Of a stretch of DNA of 64,000 nt, positions 12,601-24,636 are shown in pieces; position 1 is the first letter of the stretch; each line of letters starts with the position of its first letter. The stretch spans positions 620,001 to 684,000 of the forward strand of contig OZ025787.1 of assembly GCA_964019425.1 (NCBI GenBank). The letters are read 5' to 3'. The position numbers and the translations under genes are program-made. Source of the DNA: Flectonema sp. DT1601 (lineage: Eukaryota; Euglenozoa; Diplonemea; Diplonemida; Diplonemidae). The notes under the pieces are model-generated. The model had not been told where the DNA came from and ran no database searches. It saw nothing but the letters and a program-made list of their open reading frames with translations.

Positions 12601-14075
12601 CTGTTGCTGTAACAACTACACAAGCTGCTGGCGAAGCAACCCAAACTGCTGCTGTAACAACTACACAAGCTGCTGCTGAAACAACTCAAACTGCTGCTAG
12701 TGAAGCAACCCAAACTGCTGCTGTAACAACTACACAAGCTGCTGCTGAAACAACTCAAACTGTTGCTAGTGAAGCAACCCAAACTGCTGCTGAAGCAACA
12801 ACGCCGATTGTTGCTGTAACAACTACACAAGCTGCTGGTGAAACAACCCAAACTGTTGCTAGTGAAGCAACCCAAACTGCTGCTGAAGCAACAACGCCGA
12901 TTGTTGCTGTAACAACTACACAAGCTGCTGGTGAAGCAACTCAAACTGCTGCTAGTGAAGCAACCCAAACTGCTGCTGTAACAACTACACAAGCTGCTGC
13001 TGAAACAACTCAAACTGTTGCTAGTGAAGCAACCCAAACTGCTGCTGAAGCAACAACGCCGATTGTTGCTGTAACAACTACACAAGCTGCTGGTGAAACA
13101 ACCCAAACTGTTGCTAGTGAAGCAACCCAAACTGCTGCTGAAGCAACAACGCCGATTGTTGCTGTAACAACTACACAAGCTGCTGGTGAAGCAACTCAGA
13201 CTACTACTGATGAAGCACCCCAAACTGTTGCTGTAACAACTACACAAGCTGCTGGCGAAGCAACCCAAACTGCTGCTGTAACAACTACACAAGCTGCTGC
13301 TGAAACAACTCAAACTGTTGCTAGTGAAGCAACCCAAACTGCTGCTGAAGCAACAACGCCGATTGTTGCTGTAACAACTACACAAGCTACTGCTGAAACA
13401 ACTCAGACTACTACTGATGAAGCAACCCAAACTGTTGCTGTAACAACTACACGGACTGTTGGGAGTGCACCCAGTTTGATTGCTACTCGCTCGTTGTCTG
13501 CTACTCGCAGTATCAGAGCCACTACAGATATCACGAAAACGTTTTCTCGTAGTGTCATTAGTGATGTCACAATCACACCTATTGCGGGTATTGCAACCGA
13601 GACACTGACGATGGATGTTATCGTTGTGCGTGGTGTTTTCAACAGCGGGAACTGCATTACGTTTCTCTCCAGTGCGAAACTGATTGCTGATTTCGAAGAC
13701 ATAACAAAAGAAGTTCTGAAAGTTGTGAAGGCTGCATTCTCATATGAGTGTGGGAGTGTAATATTTGAAGTCACTGTACCCCTTCGTAACCTTACTGAGA
13801 GTTCTCGATTGACGAAGCTGACCGAGAGCGGAGATTTTGAAAGTGAATTAGATTCGAAACTCCGAGAAACCAAAAACAGAGACTTACTAAACACTCTTGG
13901 ATTACTAACAAATGATATCCCAATCCCTACTCCGATGACTCCGACTGATGATCAGTTGGATACTTCTTTGATTATATTAGTAATTGTAGGTAGCTTCTTT
14001 GCGGCGACCCTCGTCGCTCTATTTCTGTGGAGAGCTTACAGAATGTCTCGTCGAAAATCTCAATTACCAACTTAG
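6631..14075 (+). CDS. Surface subtilisin-CUB-mucin protein A
   Basis: Exons 6631-7810 and 7876-14075 join through a 65-nt GTATGT...ACAG intron into 2,459 residues. The phase match at codon GAT-G|GA and conservation in all four copies support this joint. Order: signal peptide (residues 1-20), I9-like propeptide (about 25-92), S8A proteinase-K-type catalytic domain (about 100-393) with D144 (VLDSGVD), H178 (GHGTHVAG), N265 oxyanion (AAGNG) and S338 (SGTSMAAPH), two CUB-like domains (about 408-511 and 525-629), a Thr/Ala/Gln/Glu-rich repeat stalk (about 710-2250), a conserved juxtamembrane domain with two Cys (about 2300-2420), one TM helix (SLIILVIVGSFFAATLVALF) and a short basic tail. It should be a type I cell-surface serine protease on an O-glycosylatable stalk. 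The substrate is unknown; adhesion, shedding or defence roles are guesses. Confidence 0.85.
8830..13450 (+). repeat. Coding tandem repeats of gene A stalk
   Basis: About 4.6 kb of in-frame repeats built from short modules such as AVTTTQAAGEATQ, TAAEATTPIV and TVASEATQ arranged in higher-order blocks. The blocks recur with few changes over several hundred bases, for example around 9,100-9,560 and 9,740-9,990. The composition (Thr, Ala, Glu, Gln; almost no Ser, Lys or aromatic residues) fits a mucin-like extended stalk. Confidence 0.95.
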
Positions 14076-16051
14076 CGACAAACCTCTGTGGGGGGAGTTG
14101 TTTAGTTATTTTAATGAATTCACGCAATTGCCTTTTGATTTCAATTGTTAATTATCAAGGCTGCTGAGATGAAAAAAAATATAAAGTTCGTTTGTTTCTT
14201 TTTGTTTTGTTGTTAGGTACGTAACGCTAGTTGCTTCGGAAGAAGTCAACTTGTTTTTTTGATTTCTTATTCATGTATCCATCGATTCTTTTTTTAGATT
14301 GTGAACCGTCGCATGATTTATCCCTTTTTTAGAGTTTATCGATTTACGATATGCTATTCATTAATTTTATGTTTATTGGTCTATTTTTTTTCTGTTTCCG
14401 AAGTGATAATACGATATGCCGTGGGGTGTGTTCGCATCTCATTTCAATCGCTCACCTCGGTCACTCACTATCAGTCACTCATACATAGTGGCAGACCTGC
14501 CAGTACTGTTTTTATTTCTTCTTTTTTGGTTTTTTCTGCATTTAACAAGTATTGTAAGAGCTGTTTTCGTTGCACAAGCAAAAACAAAATATCACTATTC
14601 TGTGTGGTAGCCAATTCTATTTTCTTTAAAATTAATTTTTTTTTTTAAATTTTACCTATTCAGATTGAAAGCAGCCGTTATTTCTTAAGGTCAAAGTTAT
14701 TGACTTATTTTCATGTACGACAGGATTCTGTCTGCGTTCAACCCAATCCTAATAAGATTGGGTCTAATTACGTTGCTGTTGCCCTCGTAGCTCTATTAGA
14801 GTTAACCCGATGCTCTTTAGTTTGCTGTATCAGCGATGCACAGTACGCAATGTATTGGACTTCCTTATCTATCTATCTACGAAATATCAGGCATCAATCT
14901 GTATGGCTTTCTTATTAATTTGTGTGTTACTCTTGTCGTATGGTGCTTGACCCGAATGAATCTTGCCTTCTTTGTGAGTTCAGAGCGAAAGCTTTTTCTT
15001 TGCGTTTGGCTTCGCTATTTATCATCATCGTCATCATTGCAAAGTATTTTAGGTGATAAAAAATAAACTTTTTTTTTGAGTTATCTGTGACAACAAGTTA
15101 TCTCAATTTCATCACACGCGTTAGAAAAAACTGATCTTCCCTGACTGTGGCTAATTGCCTAATATTCTTTTTATATTTTTCTCTTTGTACCGACGAAGTC
15201 GGAGAAGAAACTATTCAGATTGAAAGCTGTTATTTCTAATGGTTAAAGTTATTGATTTATTTTCCCGACAGGATTCTATCTGCGTTCAAGGAAATATAAC
15301 GATAAGGTTAATCTGAGGGTTTTTTTTGTTGCTCCCCAGTTCTGGAAGGCATTCTGACGGTGTCAGTTTGCAACAAAATCAAACAAACAAAAATCTTTGT
15401 TCGCTGTGTGTGAATCTTATTACTACTCAACCAGTAGACAGAACCTACATCGTCAAGTCAGCTATCAATCGCTTCTCTCCCCAGCTATTTTTAGTCATAT
15501 CGTAAATGACTTCTCAAGCGACGGATCTCTCTGTTCTCCGAGCTGTGTTATTGACTAAAAAGGTTTTTGTTCTCAACAGACACGAATATTGATCTGGCCA
15601 TACAAATTGCAGGGACCGCGTTAGGCTACAGGTGAAAGTATCGAATCCAAAACAAGAGAGAATGGATAAGTATTTTTATTATTTCCTTTAAACAGATCTC
15701 CTTGAATTAACTTGTGATCCACAACAATTAGATTACGTACCACATGGATGGTTGTCAGTTGTGGAGTCAGTAAAGTAACAATAAAAGAAGAAATATAAGT
15801 TAGTTAAGTTACTCTTCCTTCTCTTCACTCCCCTTGTTTTGTAGTGAGCCACTACTATTCAGTGCACTCGTATATCTGTGAATTGATTTGGTATTATTTC
15901 ATTCATTTGCGAACTGTACATACAAATACTCTCACGATTACGGATTGATTAATTCATGGTGTGGAATCTGATGACCAATGAGGTAAAAGTGTATAGTTTT
16001 ATAATTTCAAAAGTATTTTCTCTCCAGGACAGTCATCACTATCCATAGAGA
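14076..16051. repeat. A-B spacer with shared modules and a duplication joint
   Basis: The first 400 bp (to about 14,510) closely match the sequence after gene D (42,014-42,425). A repeat with the core ATTCAGATTGAAAGC occurs at about 14,660 and again at about 15,210 next to a small CCGAC-GAA-GTCGG hairpin. A module of about 230 bp (15,344-15,580) is shared with the other spacers and with the region upstream of the cyclase-like gene (42,898-43,120). The 5' stub of that gene follows to about 15,768, then sequence matching the gene A upstream region resumes, leading into the conserved 5'-UTR intron at 15983-16027. Confidence 0.8.
15568..15768 (+). pseudogene. 5' stub of the cyclase-like gene, stranded inside the array
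   Basis: These roughly 200 bases match 43,109-43,309, that is the leader and first 42 coding bases of the gene starting at 43,268, with only scattered substitutions. The ATG of the intact gene corresponds to ATT at 15,727, so the stub cannot start translation in the same place. At its right end the match stops abruptly and sequence like 5,936 onward begins, marking a recombination joint. Confidence 0.85.
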
Positions 16052-19000
16052 ATGCGATGTTTACTCCAATTGATAATCGTATTACTAATAGTACCGTATT
16101 CGGTGAATGGAGTGACATCACTGACTTGCGGAGATGAACAATCAACATCTTCTACTTCCTGGGGGATTCGTTCTGCGACTTCGAATACAGTTGATGGTGG
16201 GGTACCTTCGACTTTTAGATATAATCAGTCATGGGGTCAGGATATTGATGTTTATGTTTTAGATTCGGGTGTTGATTGTTCTCACAGTGAGTTAACTAAT
16301 TGTGAATTCGGAACAATCACATCGGAAGCTACCACTAGTGACGATATCCACGGGCACGGAACTCACGTTGCTGGAACTATCGCTGGTCTGAATTACGGGA
16401 TCAGTAGATCTACAAATATAATCTCTGTAAAAGTTACTGATGATAAAGGTGAAAGTAATGCTAGTAACATCGTAAAAGGGATCACCTGGGCTATCGATCA
16501 GGTTAAACTAAAAACCAGAAGAGCAATAATTCACATGTCTTTAGAAGTTCACAAATCAGCAATACTTGACAACTCTGTAAACGCTGCATCTGATGAAGGG
16601 ATAGTTGTAGTTACATCTGCTGGTAATGGAGGTACAGATGCCTGTAATGTCAGTCCAGGGTCAGCTGTGGAAAGTATTAACGTTGGTAATGCTGGTATTG
16701 AAGAAAGCCCTGGAGGAACTTTTCAATATTACATAGCCGGACTTTCTAATTGGGGTTCCTGTGTTGATGTTTTCGGACCTGGTAGGTTTATCGCCTCCGC
16801 GAGATCGAATACGATCGATTCTGAATCCACCATGTCTGGTACTTCCATGGCCGCCCCTCACGTCACTGGTGCTGTTGCTGCGTATCTCTCTGACAACCCA
16901 ACAGCCAGCGTTCAGGAAGCTAAGAACTTCATTATTAGTAATTCAGTTATTCGTTCAATGACTTTTGTTAATCGTACTACTGGTGTTCCTGTTAGAAGCA
17001 CCCCTTCGGTGAAATTCCTTAATATTCCCTGTGATGGTATGTCTGGTTGCTATTTTATTGAAGCAAGGTGACTTTATAAATTATTATAAATTAACAAACA
17101 GGATCGAAACAGGAGAATCCTGTAGGGTACTTAGCCACTGAAAACAACTGTTTTGAAGATTACGAACTTTTTGAAACTGCAACCGGAGCGATTGACTGGC
17201 CTACGGCGGACGACGTGTACCCAGATAGCCATGAAAAGTGTTGGAAGATATTATGTGAAGGTGAGAGTAGTTATCTTCAATTTCAATGGGACTTAGATAT
17301 TGCATCTGAGGATAAACTGTTGATAGGAAACGAAGTACCTACTTCCGATTATTTGAGAGGATCTCAAGTACTAAGGTTTACTTCAGAAAAAGATGAAAAA
17401 GACTCGAAGCGATACGAAGGGTTTAGTTTAACATATTGGTGTACAACTCAAATTATCACACCTGTTCCCACAAAAGCACCTTGTACGCAATTAGAAGCAG
17501 GTCGAAGTACTAGTACTTTTGCTTATCCAAGTGAGGGTAATTATGGGAAAAACCTTAGTGTTTGTTTTCATATTGACTGTCCGGGTGGTCAGGTTATTGC
17601 TCATTTTAACTACATAGATTTCGAGTGGGGTTATGATTCCTTATCCACCTATTCAAATACTCCAAATCCTCCTCTTGAATTATCTGGGTTTAAAGATGAT
17701 TTTGATGAAACGTATTATTATTATGATTATTTAACTATGAAACTTACGTCTGATTCGGAAGACGAGAGAAGAGGATTCTCTATCACATATTCTTGTTCTT
17801 ACACCCAAAAACCTGCAGCTGAGTCAGAGTTACCTCAAGCACACAATAACACTCACACGATACCTATCGTTACTGATACTTCATCAACAACGAGTGACAT
17901 CATTACATCAACTCTGACAGCTGAAGAATTTATAACAACACCGAGTAGCAAAACAACTTCAACGTTTGGAATAACTACGCAGACTGCTGCTGACACAGCA
18001 ACTTCTACTGTTGGCACAACTACACAGACTGCTGCTGACACAACAACTCCAACTGCTGGCACAACCACACAGACTGATGCTGAAACAGCAACTCCAACTG
18101 CTGGCACAACCACACAGACTGCTGCTGATACAGCAACTCCAACTGTTGGCACAACTACACAGACTGCTGTTGATACAGCAACTCCTACTGTTGGCACAAC
18201 TACACAGACTGCTGCTGATACAACAACTCCAACTGTTGGCACAACCACACAGACTGCTGCTGATACAACAACTCCAACTGTTGGCACAACTACACAGACT
18301 GCTGTTGATACAGCAACTCCAACTGTTGGCACAACCACACAGACTGCTGCTGATACAACAACTCCAACTGTTGGCACAACTACACAGACTGCTGTTGATA
18401 CAGCAACTCCTACTGTTGGCACAACTACACAGACTGCTGCTGATACAACAACTCCAACTGTTGGCACAACTACACAGACTGCTGCTGATACAACAACTCC
18501 AACTGTTGGCACAACTACACAGACTGCTGTTGATACAGCAACTCCAACTGTTGGCACAACCACACAGACTGCTGCTGATACAACAACTCCAACTGTTGGC
18601 ACAACTACACAGACTGCTGTTGATACAGCAACTCCTACTGTTGGCACAACTACACAGACTGCTGCTGATACAACAACTCCAACTGTTGGCACAACTACAC
18701 AGACTGCTGTTGATACAGCAACTCCTACTGTTGGCACAACTACACAGACTGCTGTTGATACAGCAACTCCTACTGTTGGCACAACTACACAGACTGCTGT
18801 TGATACAGCAACTCCAACTGTTGGCACAACTACACAGACTGCTGCTGATACAACAACTCCAACTGTTGGCACAACTACACAGACTGCTGTTGATACAGCA
18901 ACTCCTACTGTTGGCACAACCACACAGACTGCTGTTGATACAGCAACTCCTACTGTTGGCACAACTACACAGACTGCTGTTGATACAGCAACTCCAACTG

Positions 19001-22000
19001 TTGGCACAACTACACAGACTGCTGCTGATACAACAACTCCAACTGTTGGCACAACTACACAGACTGCTGTTGATACAACACCTCCAACTGTTGGCACAAC
19101 TACACAGACTGCTGTTGATACAGCAACTCCTACTGTTGGCACAACTACACAGACTGCTGCTGATACAACAACTCCAACTGTTGGCACAACTACACAGACT
19201 GCTGCTGATACAACAACTCCAACTGTTGGCACAACTACACAGACTGCTGCTGATACAACAACTCCTACTGTTGGCACAACTACACAGACTGCTGTTGATA
19301 CAGCAACTCCTACTGTTGGCACAACTACACAGACTGCTGTTGATACAGCAACTCCAACTGTTGGCACAACTACACAGACTGCTGCTGATACAACAACTCC
19401 AACTGTTGGCACAACTACACAGACTGCTGCTGATACAACAACTCCTACTGTTGGCACAACTACACAGACTGCTGTTGATACAGCAACTCCAACTGTTGGC
19501 ACAACTACACAGACTGCTGCTGATACAACAACTCCAACTGTTGGCACAACTACACAGACTGCTGTTGATACAGCAACTCCTACTGTTGGCACAACTACAC
19601 AGACGGCTGTTGATACAGCAACTCCAACTGTTGGCACAACTACACAGACTGCTGCTGATACAACAACTCCAACTGTTGGCACAACTACACAGACTGCTGT
19701 TGATACAACACCTCCAACTGTTGGCACAACTACACAGACTGCTGTTGATACAGCAACTCCAACTGTTGGCACAACTACACAGACTGCTGCTGATACAACA
19801 ACTCCAACTGTTGGCACAACTACACAGACTGCTGTTGATACAGCAACTCCAACTGTTGGCACAACTACACAGACTGCTGCTGATACAACAACTCCAACTG
19901 TTGGCACAACTACACAGACTGCTGCTGATACAACAACTCCAACTGTTGGCACAACTACACAGACTGCTGCTGACACAACAACTCCAACTGTTGGCACAAC
20001 TACACAGACTGCTGTTGATACAGCAACTCCAACTGTTGGCACAACTACACAGACTGCTGTTGATACAGCAACTCCTACTGTTGGCACAACTACACAGACT
20101 GCTGCTAATACAACAACTCCAACTGTTGGCACAACCACACAGACTGCTGCTAATACAACAACTCCAACTGCTGGCACAACCACACAGACTGCTGCTGACA
20201 CAACAACTCCAACTGTTGGCACAACCACACAGACTGCTGCTAATACAACAACTCCAACTGCTGGCACAACCACACAGACTGCTGCTGACACAACAACTCC
20301 AACTGCTGGCACAACTACACAGACTGCTGTTGATACAGCAACTCCAACTGTTGGCACAACTACACAGACTGCTGTTGATACAGCAACTCCTACTGTTGGC
20401 ACAACTACACAGACTGCTGCTAATACAACAACTCCAACTGTTGGCACAACCACACAGACTGCTGCTAATACAACAACTCCAACTGCTGGCACAACCACAC
20501 AGACTGCTGCTGACACAACAACTCCAACTGTTGGCACAACCACACAGACTGCTGCTAATACAACAACTCCAACTGCTGGCACAACCACACAGACTGCTGC
20601 TGACACAACAACTCCAACTGCTGGCACAACTACACAGACTGCTGTTGATACAGCAACTCCTACTGTTGGCACAACCACACAGACTGCTGCTGACACAACA
20701 ACTCCAACTGCTGGCACAACCACACAGACTGCTGCTGAAACAGCAACTCCAACTGCTGGCACAACCACACAGACTGCTGCTGACACAACAACTCCAACTG
20801 CTGGCACAACCACACAGACTGATGCTGAAACAGCAACTCCAACTGTTGGCACAACCACACAGACTGCTGCTGATACAGCAACTCCTACTGTTGGCACAAC
20901 TACACAGACTGCTGCTGACGCAACAACTCCAACTGCTGGCACAACTACACAGACTGCTGTTGATACAGCAACTCCTACTGTTGGCACAACCACACAGACT
21001 GCTGCTGACACAACAACTCCAACTGTTGGCACAACCACACAGACTGCTGCTGATACAGCAACTCCTACTGTTGGCACAACTACACAGACTGCTGCTGACA
21101 CAACAACTCCAACTGCTGGCACAACTACACAGACTGCTGTTGATACAGCAACTCCTACTGTTGGCACAACCACACAGACTGCTGCTGATACAACAACTCC
21201 AACTGCTGGCACAACCACACAGACTGCTGCTGACACAACAACTCCAACTGCTGGCACAACCACACAGACTGATGCTGAAACAGCAACTCCAACTGTTGGC
21301 ACAACTACACAGACTGCGGTTGATACAACAACTCCAACTGTTGGCACAAATACACAGACTGCTGCTGATACAGCAACTCGTATTGTTAGCACACCCACAC
21401 AGACTGCTGTTGATACAGCAACTCGTATTGTTAGCACACCCACACAGACTGCTGTTGATACAGCAACTCCTACTGTTGGCACAACTACACAGACCGCTGT
21501 TGATACAACAACTCCAACTGTTGGCACAACTACACAGACCGCTGTTGATACAACAACTCCAACTGTTGGCACAACTACACAGACTGCTGTTGATACAACA
21601 ACTCCAACTGTTGGCACAAGTACACAGACTGCTGCTGATACAGCAACTCGTATTGTTAGCACACCCACACAGACTGCTGTTGATACAACAACTCCAACTG
21701 TTGGCACAAGTACACAGACTGCTGCTGATACAGCAACTCGTATTGTTAGCACACCCACACAGGCTGCTGTTGATACAACAACTCCTACTGTTGGCACAAG
21801 TACACAGACTGCTGCTGATACAGCAACTCGTATTGTTAGCACACCCACACAGACTGCTGTTGATACAGCAACTCCTACTGTTGGCACAACTACACAGACT
21901 GCTGTTGATACAACAACTTCTACTGTTGGCACAATTACTCAGACTGCTGCTGACACAGCAGCTCCAACTGTTGGAACAAATACGCGGACTGCTGCTGGCA

Positions 22001-22779
22001 CATCAACTAAAACTATTGCTGATGCAAAAACCAAAACTGCTGTAACAAATATAGTGACACCCAGTTTGATTGCTACTCACTCGTTGTCTTCAATTGTTAG
22101 CAGCACTGTAACTAATGATGGAGAGACATCGTATGGCAGCATCACATCATCTCTGCCAGCAACTGAATTAACATCAACACCGAGTAGCAGCATCACATGG
22201 ACCGCTCCTCGCAGTATCAGCGCCACTACAGATATCACGAAAACGTTTTCTCGAAGTGTCACTAGTGATGCCACAATCACACCGATTGCGGATATTGCAA
22301 CCGAGACACTGACGATGGATGTTATCGTTGTGCGTGGTGTTTTCAACAGCGGGAACTGCATTACGTTTCTGTCCAGTGCGAAACAGATTGCAGATTTCGA
22401 AGACATAACAAAAGAAGTTCTGAAAGTTGTGAAGGCTGCATTCTCATATGAGTGTGGGAGTGTAATATTTGAAGTCACTGTACCCCTTCGTAACCTTACT
22501 GAGAGTTCTCGATTGACGAAGCTGACCGAGAGCAAGGATTTTGAAAGTGAATTAGATTCGAAACTCCGAGAAACCAAAAACAGAGACTTACTAAACACTC
22601 TTGGATTACTAACAAATGATATCCCAATCCCTACTCCGATGACTCCGACTGATGATCAGTTGGATACTTCTTTGATTATATTAGTAATTGTAGGTGGGGT
22701 CGTTGTGGTGACCCTCATCATTCTAATTCTGTGGAGATCGTATAGAAGGTCTCGTCGAAAAGCTCAATTACCAACTTAG
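16052..22779 (+). CDS. Surface subtilisin-CUB-mucin protein B, lacking the propeptide
   Basis: Exons 16052-17036 and 17102-22779 give 2,220 residues with the family layout. The signal peptide (residues 1-20) is followed directly by VTSLTCGDEQ: about 73 residues that form the I9-like propeptide in A, C and D are absent, in frame. The catalytic set is otherwise kept: D71, H105 (GHGTHVAG), N192 (SAGNG), S265 (SGTSMAAPH). CUB1 is of the B/C type (DLDIASEDKLLIGNE). The stalk uses a 15-residue repeat (GTTTQTAADTTTPTV type). The membrane end (IILVIVGGVVVVTLIILIL then RSYRRSRRKAQLPT) matches C. In subtilases the propeptide acts as a folding chaperone and inhibitor, so B may fold poorly, fold with help in trans, or serve as a non-catalytic surface protein. 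The frame is intact throughout, which argues against simple decay. Confidence 0.8.
17960..22000 (+). repeat. Coding 45-bp repeats of gene B stalk
   Basis: About 90 tandem 45-bp units encoding a 15-residue motif, GTTTQTA(A/V)DT(T/A)TPTV. Variation is mostly A/V, T/A and D/N or D/E swaps, plus a Q-to-TRIVSTPTQ variant block near 21,380-21,860. A 180-bp (four-unit) rhythm is visible. Confidence 0.97.
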
Positions 22780-24636
22780 AGACGAGCCGCTATGAAAAAG
22801 AATATAGAGTTCGTTAGTTTCGCATCTCATTTCAATCGCTCATATATGTGACTCACTATCAGTCACTCATAATTAGTGGCAGACCTGCCAGTACTGTTTT
22901 TTTCCTGCCTTTAAAAAGTATTGTAAAGAGCTAAGAAAATTGACTATCCCCGTAAACCTGCTTAAGTCAGTTCACGGTTTCGTTGCACAAGCAAAAACCA
23001 AACATCGCACCATTCTATAGTAGTCAATTCTATTTTTTTAAAATTATTATTTTTTGCATCTCCGTTTTTTCTCCCTTTTCCTTTTCTCTAATCGAGCGTC
23101 AACAAAACCAAACTAACATCTTTCTTTTAAGTGAAATCGGTTTCAAAAAGCAAAAACGTTTTGTGTGTTCGTAAAGGGTTTTCTGATCTGACTAGCAGCC
23201 CTATGTAAGTGATTCTTTAACCCCATTGTTGCCTCGGAATTACTAAACTAAATCAAAGGCTTAATTGTATTTTTATTTGTACCGCCGTATTCAGTACGGA
23301 GACGAAACTATTCAGATTGAAAGCAGCCGTTATTTCTAATGGTCAAAGTTATTGATTTATTTTCCACCTTGTGACGAGATTCTGTCTGCGTTCAACGAAA
23401 TATCAGGCAATAATCTGAATAGTTTTTTTTTTTTTAAATTTGTGACTCATTTTTTACGTGTGACGAAATAATCTTTTTTTTTTGAGTTATCTGTGACAAC
23501 AAGTTATCTCAATTTCATCACACGCGTTAGAAAAACTGATCTTCCCTGACTGTGGCTAATTGCCTAATATTCTTTTTATATTTTTCTTTTGTACCGACGA
23601 AGTCGGAGAAGAAACTATTCAGATTGAAAGCCGTTATTTCTAATGGTCAAAGTTATTGATTTATTTTCCCGACAGGATTCTATCTGCGTTCAGGGAAATA
23701 TAACGATAAGGTTAATCTGAGGGTTTTTTTTGTTGCTCCCCAGTTTTTGTCGAACTGGAAGGCATTCTGACAGTGTCAGTTTGCAACAAAATCAAACAAA
23801 CAAAAATCTTTGTTCGCTGTGTGTGAATCTTATTACTACTCAACCAGTAGACAGAACCTACATCGTCAAGTCAGCTATCAATCGCTTCTCTCCCCAGCTA
23901 TTTTTAGTCATATCGTAAATGACTTCTCAAGCGACGGATCTCTCTGTTCTCCGAGCTGTGCTATTGACTAAAAAGGTTTTTGTTCTCAACAAACAACGTC
24001 TTCTGGTCAATGGGACAAAAAATGTAATTTTCCCTTTTATCTTTTTTTTTTCTAAACGTATCTTTTCTTTGATTAACGACTACGAATATTTTTTTCCAGT
24101 CAAGTACTTGATATTAATCTTGTTTTTAATACACTGTTTTTGTATTGTCAAAGTTTCACCCCCAGTTTTTGGAAGGCATCCTGACAATAGCAGTTTGCAA
24201 CAAAATCGAACGAACAAAAATCTTTGTTCGCTGTGTGTGAATCTTATTAGTAGACAAAACCTACATCGTCATGTCAGCTATCAATCGCTTCTCTCCCCAG
24301 TTATTTTTAGTCATATCGTAAACGACTTCTCAAGCGACGGATCTCTCTGTTCTCCGAGCTGTGCTATTGACTAAAAAGGTTTTGTTCTCAACAGACACGT
24401 ATAGTGATGTGTTCATACAAATTGCAGGGACCAGTGTTACACTATAGTCATTTCTCTTTGAATTGATTTGGTATTGTTTCATTCATTTGCGAACTGTACA
24501 TACAAATACTCTCACCATTACAGATTGATTAATTCATGGTGTGGAATCTGATGACCAATGAGGTAAAAGTGTATAGTTAGTTTTATAATTTCAAAAAGTA
24601 TTTTCTCACCAGGACAGTCATCACTATCCATAGAGA
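22780..24636. repeat. B-C spacer with doubled upstream modules
   Basis: No gene is seen. The start of the spacer matches that after gene C (33,771 onward). The ATTCAGATTGAAAGC repeat occurs twice (about 23,310 and 23,618). The upstream module is present twice, at 23,757-23,990 and 24,171-24,395. The joint GCAGGGACCAG|TGTTACACTATAG near 24,425-24,440 then fuses it to sequence like 6,040 of gene A's upstream region. The 5'-UTR intron is 24563-24612. Confidence 0.8.

Noticed and set aside
8760-13430. 1,556-residue open frame on the minus strand, rich in Cys and Ser
   Set aside because: It is the antisense of gene A's coding repeats; it has no domain and its length follows from stop-free repeat units.
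7989-14075. CUB/stalk/TM part as a separate gene from the protease
   Set aside because: A 65-nt intron with a GTATGT donor and ACAG acceptor keeps the frame across the gap in all four copies; the second part has no signal peptide or ATG of its own at its start.
17960-22000. CRISPR-like array
   Set aside because: Regular repeats, but no unique spacers; the units are coding and the genome is eukaryotic.
17853-22045. Long Val-rich minus frame and Leu/Gln-rich second plus frame over gene B
   Set aside because: Both are alternative readings of the 45-bp repeat; the chosen frame alone connects to CUB and TM domains.
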